A stretch of DNA of 64,000 bases, from the NCBI RefSeq assembly GCF_003347515.1, contig NZ_QEII01000298.1, positions 1 to 64,000 on the forward strand, written 5' to 3'. The notes beneath the pieces were generated by a model. The model was not told where the DNA came from, searched no databases, and was given only the letters and a program-made list of their open reading frames with translations. Position numbers and translations under genes: made by a program. Shown in pieces: positions 59,180 to 64,000 of the stretch; position 1 is the first letter of the stretch, and the number at the start of each line of letters is the position of its first letter. The stretch is from Rhodoferax ferrireducens. GTDB lineage: Bacteria; Pseudomonadota; Gammaproteobacteria; Burkholderiales; Burkholderiaceae_C.

Positions 59180-60322
59180 TTAGAGCGTGTGGGTCCGGTC
59201 GCCCTGTGCGAAGCCCATGGCATCCCACGGTTCGCCCTTGTACAGGCCGATGACTTTGAACAACTCGCCCATTTCATGCTCCATGATCAGTCGTTGCGCC
59301 TGCACCCGAACAGTCAAGGGCGATGCGTCCAACCGGGGGCCGAGGCCGCAATTGATCAAGAACCGGGCCTGCGTACAGTAGCCCAGCACATTCAAACCCG
59401 CCTCTTGCGCCGCCAGGGCGATGCCGGTGAAATTGACGTGGGCGGTGATGTCTTTCAAGCCCACATCACTCAAAGGATCGGGGTCCGAGCGATGGCGCAG
59501 GTGGCACATCACCGTGCCCATGTGGCGCTGCGGGTGGTAGTACTCATGCTCCGGGAAACCATAGTCAATCAAAAAGGCGGCGCCCACGCTGAGCTTGTCG
59601 GCCAGGGTGCGGATAAAGGACTCGCCCTGGGGATGAATTTCGGTCAGGTAATCGTGATCGCCTTCAATCTCCACCGGAGGCCGAAGCTCGGTGAGGCGGT
59701 CCTGCCAGACCCACTCAGGCGCGACGCCGGCCGGCTGCGCGTCCGCAACTGGATCCCGAACCGGCCCCGAGGCCACGCCGCGCTCGTACCAGACGCCGCT
59801 GACCCGCGCCAGCAGCTTGACCGGCATGGCATCCAGCACCTCGTTGCCGATCACCACGCCTTGCAGGGTGTCGGGCAGTTCACTGACCCAACGCACGGTG
59901 CCGGCGTACTTTTCCAGTGTTTGCTGCTGGCGCGCACGCAAGCTGCCGGACAAATCAACAATGCTGTAGCACGGCAAGGGGTGCCCGAGCGCCTCCAGTG
60001 TTTCCAGCAGCTGCAGCGCCAGCGCGCCCGAGCCGGCGCCAAACTCCCAGACCTCGCCGGTTTGCGTCACCTGCAAGGCCTGCGCCACCTGCGCCGCCAA
60101 TGTCTGGCCAAACAAAGGCGTCATCTCGGGGGCGGTCACAAAGTCGCTGCCGGCCGTGGGCAGGGTGCCGAACTTGGTGCTGTCATTGGCGTAGTAACCC
60201 AGGCCGGGCGTGTACAGCGCCAAGGCCATGAACTCGTCAAAGCCGATCCAGCCGCCGCGTGCAGCAATGGCCTGCGCCATATGGGCCGAGAGGGCGCTCG
60301 TTAAACTGTAGGGTGTTGTCAT
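59180..60322 (-). CDS. MidA-family SAM-dependent methyltransferase
   Basis: A 380-residue class I methyltransferase of the MidA/NDUFAF7 family (formerly DUF185). The N-terminal helical part is SLTSALSAHMAQAIAARGGW with ALYTPGLGYYAN; the SAM site is VWEFGAGSGALALQLLETL, then VVIGNEVLDAMPVKLL and FLIDYGFPEHEYYHPQR. In mitochondria the homologue dimethylates an arginine of complex I subunit NDUFS2; bacterial targets are unknown. Starts 20 bases from the divergent folM-like gene. DUF2905 follows 20 bases downstream. Confidence 0.93.
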   Translation of the reverse strand: MTTPYSLTSALSAHMAQAIAARGGWIGFDEFMALALYTPGLGYYANDSTKFGTLPTAGSDFVTAPEMTPLFGQTLAAQVAQALQVTQTGEVWEFGAGSGALALQLLETLEALGHPLPCYSIVDLSGSLRARQQQTLEKYAGTVRWVSELPDTLQGVVIGNEVLDAMPVKLLARVSGVWYERGVASGPVRDPVADAQPAGVAPEWVWQDRLTELRPPVEIEGDHDYLTEIHPQGESFIRTLADKLSVGAAFLIDYGFPEHEYYHPQRHMGTVMCHLRHRSDPDPLSDVGLKDITAHVNFTGIALAAQEAGLNVLGYCTQARFLINCGLGPRLDASPLTVRVQAQRLIMEHEMGELFKVIGLYKGEPWDAMGFAQGDRTHTL

Positions 60323-60342
60323 CACCGCTGAATTGTCTCCGA

Positions 60343-61137
60343 ATGTCCGCACCCACTCCCACCCGCACGGTTCTCGTCACCGGTGCCGCCAAACGTTTAG
60401 GCCGTGAAATTGCCCTCGCGCTGGCGAAGGACGGCTGGCGGGTGGCGGTCCATTACCGGGATTCACTCGAAGACGCTACAAAAACAGTAGCTGACTGCGC
60501 ACAGCTGACGAGGGGTAGCGCCGCTTTTCGTGCAAATTTAACGAATGAGACGGCGGTGCGGCATTTGCTGCCACAGGTAATTGCCCAATTTGGCCGGGTC
60601 GACGCGGTGGTCAACAGCGCCTCGACCTTTGAGCACGACACGGCGTCGACCTTCAGCTTTGCCGCCATGGACAAGCACATGCGCAGCAACACCGGCGCCG
60701 CCATTCTTCTGGCGCAAGCGCTGCATGCGCATGTGCTCGCGCGCGATGGCTCGGCCAGCGCGCAAGCGCGCCGACCCCTGGGCGTGGTGGTGAACCTGCT
60801 GGACCAGAAACTGTGGAACCAGAACCCGGATTTTTTCAGCTACACCCTGTCCAAAGCCGCGCTGGAAGCCGCCACCACCATGCTGGCGATGGCCTTGAGC
60901 CCCCAGATTCGCGTGGTCGGTGTGGCGCCCGGCCTGACCTTGACCAGCAAGCTGATCACCCCGGAAAAGTTTGAGGCGCTGCACCAGCTCTCGCCGCTGG
61001 GCCGCTCGTCAACGCCGGCCGATGTGGCTGCCACCGTGAAATTCGCACTCGACAACCAATCCATCACCGGCACCACCATCCTGGTCGACGGTGGCCAGCA
61101 TCTGATGAAATTCGAGCGCGATTTTTCCATGCTGTGA
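60343..61137 (+). CDS. folM: Short-chain dehydrogenase, FolM/pteridine reductase-like
   Basis: A 264-residue SDR. The NADPH motif TGAAKRLGREIALALAKDGW (TGxxKRLG) is typical of pteridine reductases and FolM, which reduces dihydromonapterin. The YTLSKAALE catalytic pair is Tyr...Lys and the active-site Asn/Asp region is VNSASTFEHD. The next gene is folB, so a pterin role is supported by context. The ATG at 60343 is the first Met before the nucleotide site. A segment near 48-60 (TVADCAQLTRGSA) matches the pattern of the dispersed element found in glmU and cca, weakly. Confidence 0.85.
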   Translation: MSAPTPTRTVLVTGAAKRLGREIALALAKDGWRVAVHYRDSLEDATKTVADCAQLTRGSAAFRANLTNETAVRHLLPQVIAQFGRVDAVVNSASTFEHDTASTFSFAAMDKHMRSNTGAAILLAQALHAHVLARDGSASAQARRPLGVVVNLLDQKLWNQNPDFFSYTLSKAALEAATTMLAMALSPQIRVVGVAPGLTLTSKLITPEKFEALHQLSPLGRSSTPADVAATVKFALDNQSITGTTILVDGGQHLMKFERDFSML

Positions 61138-61165
61138 TGCCCCGCAGCCAACCCAACCATTCACC

Positions 61166-61537
61166 ATGCCCCACACTCTTGGTCACCAGACCCTCACGCT
61201 CACCGGTTTGCGTTTTGATGCCAATTTGGGCATTCTGGAGCTTGAAAAAACCGCGCCGCAACCGATCCAGGTCGATGCCGAACTCAGTCTGGGCGCGCAG
61301 CCGCTGCTGCCGCACGACGACGACATCCACCATGTGCTGGACTACCGCAAGGTGCGCCAGATCATCATCAACGAATGCACCGCAGAGCACGTGAATTTGC
61401 TGGAGACCCTGATTGGCAAGCTCGCCAACCGCCTGATGCAGTTGCCCGGCGTGCTGGGGGTGCGGGTCAAAATCGCCAAGCTGGAAATTTTTGACGACTG
61501 CGAAGTCGCCATCCGTATTGAAACAGGTCAGTGGTGA
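61166..61537 (+). CDS. folB: Dihydroneopterin aldolase FolB
   Basis: A 123-residue enzyme of the FolB/FolX fold: [36 protein letters not shown] and [20 protein letters not shown]. It converts dihydroneopterin to 6-hydroxymethyl-dihydropterin in folate synthesis, or acts as an epimerase. It follows folM by 28 bases and precedes ttcA. The catalytic Glu in LLETLI is present. Confidence 0.92.
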   Translation: MPHTLGHQTLTLTGLRFDANLGILELEKTAPQPIQVDAELSLGAQPLLPHDDDIHHVLDYRKVRQIIINECTAEHVNLLETLIGKLANRLMQLPGVLGVRVKIAKLEIFDDCEVAIRIETGQW

Positions 61538-61550
61538 CAGGAGAAACAAC

Positions 61551-62498
61551 ATGAATGCCGTCTGGATTGACAACGAAACAAGCACTGAGGCGCCCGCGCC
61601 CAGCCTCCCCCTCGCCAAAGGGCTCAAAATCGAGCGTGAAATCCACAAGCTGGAAAAACGCCTGTGCCACCAGGTTGGCAAAGCCATCATCGACTTCAAC
61701 ATGATCGAAGAAGGCGACCGCGTGATGGTGTGCGTCTCGGGCGGCAAGGACAGCTTCGGGCTGCTGGATATCCTGCTTAAGCTGCAGGCCCGCGCGCCCA
61801 TCAAGTTCGAGCTGATTGCCGTCAACCTGGACCAGAAGCAACCGGGCTTTCCGGCGCACATCCTGCCCAAGTACCTGGAAAAACTGGGCGTGCCGTTTCA
61901 CATCGAAACGCAGGACACCTACAGCATCGTGAAAAAGGTGATTCCCGAAGGCAAGACCATGTGCAGCCTGTGCAGCCGGCTGCGTCGGGGCATTTTGTAC
62001 CGCGTGGCCGATGAGCTAAAAATCACCAAGATTGCGCTCGGTCACCACCGCGATGACATGCTGCAAACATTCTTTCTCAACATGTTTTTCGGCGGCAAGC
62101 TCAAGGGCATGCCACCGAAACTGGTGAGCGACGACGGCGGCCACATCGTGATCCGGCCGCTGGCCAACGTGGCTGAAAAAGACCTGATCCGCTGGGCCGC
62201 GCACCGCCAGTTCCCCATCATCCCGTGTAGCTTGTGCGGCAGCCAGGAGAACCTGCAGCGCAAACAGATCGGCAACATGCTGCGCGAGTGGGAAAGACAA
62301 TACCCCGGTCGCACAGAAACCATGTTCACCGCACTGCAAAACGTGGTGCCCTCGCACCTGATGGATGTCAAGGCCCATAATTTCAAGGACATCAAGACCA
62401 CCGGCCTGCCCTGCGCGGATGGCGACAAGGTGTTCGACGAGGAGGAATTCCCGGTGGCCTCCTTGCCCAGCCTGCAGGTGCTCAGTATCCAATCCTGA
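61551..62498 (+). CDS. ttcA: tRNA 2-thiocytidine biosynthesis protein TtcA
   Basis: A 315-residue enzyme that thiolates cytidine 32 of some tRNAs. The PP-loop is [17 protein letters not shown] (SGGKDS), with the two cysteine pairs [11 protein letters not shown] and [14 protein letters not shown] that hold its iron-sulfur cluster, and [18 protein letters not shown]. The ATG at 61551 has an excellent ribosome binding site (AGGAG). Third gene of a folM-folB-ttcA run. Confidence 0.96.
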   Translation: MNAVWIDNETSTEAPAPSLPLAKGLKIEREIHKLEKRLCHQVGKAIIDFNMIEEGDRVMVCVSGGKDSFGLLDILLKLQARAPIKFELIAVNLDQKQPGFPAHILPKYLEKLGVPFHIETQDTYSIVKKVIPEGKTMCSLCSRLRRGILYRVADELKITKIALGHHRDDMLQTFFLNMFFGGKLKGMPPKLVSDDGGHIVIRPLANVAEKDLIRWAAHRQFPIIPCSLCGSQENLQRKQIGNMLREWERQYPGRTETMFTALQNVVPSHLMDVKAHNFKDIKTTGLPCADGDKVFDEEEFPVASLPSLQVLSIQS

Positions 62499-62529
62499 CG
62501 GGTTTGGCGCTATTTTTTTCGGGGGTTCC

Positions 62530-63147
62530 ATGTTCAGATCATTGATTGCTACTTTCCTGATAGCACTGGGTTTGACAGGCTGTGCCACCACGCGGCTGGT
62601 GGACAGCGACGTGCGCAGCTATGCAACCCCACCCTCAGTGCCCGTCGGCGCCCATTACCGGTTTGAACGCCTGCCATCGCAGCAGGCCAATGCCGCACAA
62701 CAGGCCCGGCTGGAAGCCATGGCTCAGCAGGCGCTGGCCAAGGTCGGCCTGCAGCGCGATGACGCGAGTGCCAGCTACAGCGTGCAGGTTTCGGTCGGCG
62801 TGAAAGTTGACCCGTATTCGCCGGGGGACGGGCCTTACGACGGAGGGTGGCCGGGCTGGAACTTTGGCTTTGGGCTGCACAGCGGCCACATGATGATCGG
62901 TGGCAGCCACCTGATGCACGGCTTTCCCGGCTTTGGTGTACCCGATCGACCTTATTACTGGCGCCAGGTCAGCTTGATCATCCGCAGCGTGAGCACCCAT
63001 CAGGTGGTGTACGAGACCCAAGCCGCCCACGATGGCCCCTGGTCCGACAGCGATACGATTCTGTCCGCCATGTTTGATGCCGCCCTGAAAGACTTTCCCA
63101 CCCCGCCCCAAGGGGTTCGCCGTGTCAATATCGAAATCCCCCGCTGA
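62530..63147 (+). CDS. DUF4136-like lipoprotein
   Basis: A 205-residue lipoprotein with signal MFRSLIATFLIALGLTGC and lipobox GLTGC. A DUF4136-type beta-rich domain follows: VDSDVRSYATP, YRFERLPSQQANAAQQARLE and YSVQVSVGVKVDPYSPGDGP, then a Gly/His/Met-rich central loop (GFGLHSGHMMIGGSHLMHGF) that could bind metal. Function unknown. Start 62530, 31 bases after ttcA. Confidence 0.88.
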   Translation: MFRSLIATFLIALGLTGCATTRLVDSDVRSYATPPSVPVGAHYRFERLPSQQANAAQQARLEAMAQQALAKVGLQRDDASASYSVQVSVGVKVDPYSPGDGPYDGGWPGWNFGFGLHSGHMMIGGSHLMHGFPGFGVPDRPYYWRQVSLIIRSVSTHQVVYETQAAHDGPWSDSDTILSAMFDAALKDFPTPPQGVRRVNIEIPR

Positions 63148-63162
63148 ACCCGCCTCACGACC

Positions 63163-63804
63163 ATGCACGCCACCCGCATCATTGCCATTCGCCATGGCGA
63201 AACCGCCTGGAATGTGGACACCCGCATCCAGGGTCAACTCGACATCGGCCTGAATGAGACCGGTCGTCAGCAAGCGCGACGCGTGGCGCGCGCCTTGGCG
63301 GACGAGTCGATTCAAGCCATCTACGCCAGCGATCTGCGACGGGCCTGGGACACGGCGCACGCCATCGCCAGCGCCACCGGCGGGGCGCTGCACGCCCACA
63401 AGGGCTTGCGCGAACGTGGTTTTGGCGTATTTCAAGGCAAGACCTTTACCGAGATCGAAGCCGCCTGGCCCGATCAGGCCCAGCGCTGGCGCAGGCGCGA
63501 CCCGCAGTGGGCGCCCGAAGGCGGCGAGTCATTGGCGGCTTTGCACCACCGCATCACCCGAACCGCCGCTGAGTTGGCGGCCCGCCATCTGGGCGAGCAG
63601 ATTGTGCTGGTGGCCCATGGCGGCGTGATGGACATGCTGTACCGCGCTGCCACAGGGCAGGATTTGCAGGCCCCGCGCAGCTGGGAGGTGGGTAACGCCG
63701 CCATTAACCGCCTGCTGTGGACGCCCGACGGACTCACGCTGGTCGGCTGGTCGGACAAGCGTCATCTGGACGACGATGAGTCGCTTGACGAAACCACCGC
63801 CTGA
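63163..63804 (+). CDS. Histidine phosphatase (phosphoglycerate-mutase-like, GpmB type)
   Basis: A 213-residue phosphatase of the histidine-phosphatase superfamily. The catalytic His is in IIAIRHGETAWNVDTRIQGQ near residue 11; a second His is in VLVAHGGVMDML and the acid Glu in RERGFGVFQGKT. Length and RHGE motif fit GpmB/CobC-like phosphatases. It acts in the cytoplasm; substrate unknown, although cobalamin or phosphosugar roles are possible. Last gene of the plus-strand run. Confidence 0.92.
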   Translation: MHATRIIAIRHGETAWNVDTRIQGQLDIGLNETGRQQARRVARALADESIQAIYASDLRRAWDTAHAIASATGGALHAHKGLRERGFGVFQGKTFTEIEAAWPDQAQRWRRRDPQWAPEGGESLAALHHRITRTAAELAARHLGEQIVLVAHGGVMDMLYRAATGQDLQAPRSWEVGNAAINRLLWTPDGLTLVGWSDKRHLDDDESLDETTA

Positions 63805-63827
63805 TTGAACCCATCAGACCCGATTCG

Positions 63828-64000
63828 TCAGGCGCCAAACAGATCCACATCACTGTTGGGCGGTGTGACGCCCAGATGCCGGTACGCCGCCAGCGTGGCA
63901 ATGCGTCCGCGCGGTGTGCGTTGCAGATAGCCTTGCTGGATCAGATAAGGCTCGATCACGTCTTCAATCGTTTCGCGCTCTTCGCCAATGCTGGCGGCGA
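63828..64000 (-). CDS. ruvB: Holliday junction helicase subunit RuvB, C-terminal part (5' end outside window)
   Basis: The minus-strand frame from the window edge reads [20 protein letters not shown] then [19 protein letters not shown] and [17 protein letters not shown] before a TGA. The [26 protein letters not shown] segment is the conserved winged-helix end of RuvB, which drives branch migration of Holliday junctions together with RuvA. About 57 residues are visible; the rest and the start lie beyond the window. It is convergent with the phosphatase gene, 23 bases apart. Confidence 0.93.
   Translation of the reverse strand, partial: AASIGEERETIEDVIEPYLIQQGYLQRTPRGRIATLAAYRHLGVTPPNSDVDLFGA

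Noticed and set aside
59189-60304. Open frame of 371 codons on the plus strand opposite the MidA-like gene
   Set aside because: Shadow of the methyltransferase gene.
63798-63836. Inverted repeat CGCCTGA/TCAGGCG between the phosphatase gene and ruvB as terminator
   Set aside because: Both arms are simply the Ala-stop ends (GCC TGA) of convergent genes, and no T-run follows.

Overview
The window looks like a chromosomal segment of a beta-proteobacterium, order Burkholderiales, most likely a Comamonadaceae member of the Rhodoferax/Polaromonas type. This is inferred from the high GC, the protein flavour (LivF with GxGR in Walker A, a DUF2917 gene beside a GcvA-like LysR gene, DUF6279), and short dispersed repeats of a kind I associate with that family. 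No rRNA, tRNA or CRISPR array was seen, and no formal homology search was possible.

Layout. 1-5.9 kb is a worn accessory stretch: the end of an EAL phosphodiesterase gene, an IS6-family remnant fused to a decayed AAA-ATPase gene, an OmpR-type two-component system beside a shortened mipA-like gene, an mlaA lipoprotein gene, a LysR-gene remnant and a second, internally deleted IS6-family element. 5.9-12.6 kb is a complete tripartite efflux cassette (outer membrane factor, HlyD adaptor, RbbA-type double ATPase/permease, second permease) behind a perfect palindromic operator. It is followed by gene debris and three copies of a 14-bp repeat just downstream of glmS, the classic Tn7 target, so a Tn7-like end is possible.

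13-30 kb is core metabolism: glmS, a complete liv-type ABC importer (livG, livF, binding protein, livH, livM), an Lrp-type regulator, glmU coupled to a sensor-less histidine kinase, envelope lipoproteins, a TfoX-like protein, 5-formyl-THF cyclo-ligase, a soluble lytic transglycosylase, a glutathione S-transferase and the CCA-adding enzyme. 30.4-35.2 kb holds a TctDE-like two-component system and a PAS-GGDEF-EAL protein. 35.2-41 kb is a hexose-type ABC importer with a ROK kinase and a mannose-6-phosphate-isomerase-like cupin. trxC follows.

41.8-59 kb is a regulatory block (NarL-type kinase, LuxR-type regulator, isoprenylcysteine-methyltransferase-like membrane protein, stand-alone receiver) running into a complete tad/flp pilus locus: two pilins, prepilin peptidase, an AAA ATPase, CpaB, secretin, a small lipoprotein, TadG, two TadE-like pseudopilins, CpaE, CpaF, TadB, TadC and a TadD with a LytR-type C-terminal domain. 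The last 5 kb returns to housekeeping: DUF2905, MidA-like methyltransferase, FolM-like reductase, FolB, TtcA, a DUF4136 lipoprotein, a histidine phosphatase and the 3' end of ruvB.

The most interesting signals are a family of short elements sitting inside genes in one common reading frame (glmU, twice in cca, possibly two more), the possible Tn7-like end at glmS, the regulator/methyltransferase neighbourhood of the tad locus, and a 29-codon ORF with a strong ribosome binding site.
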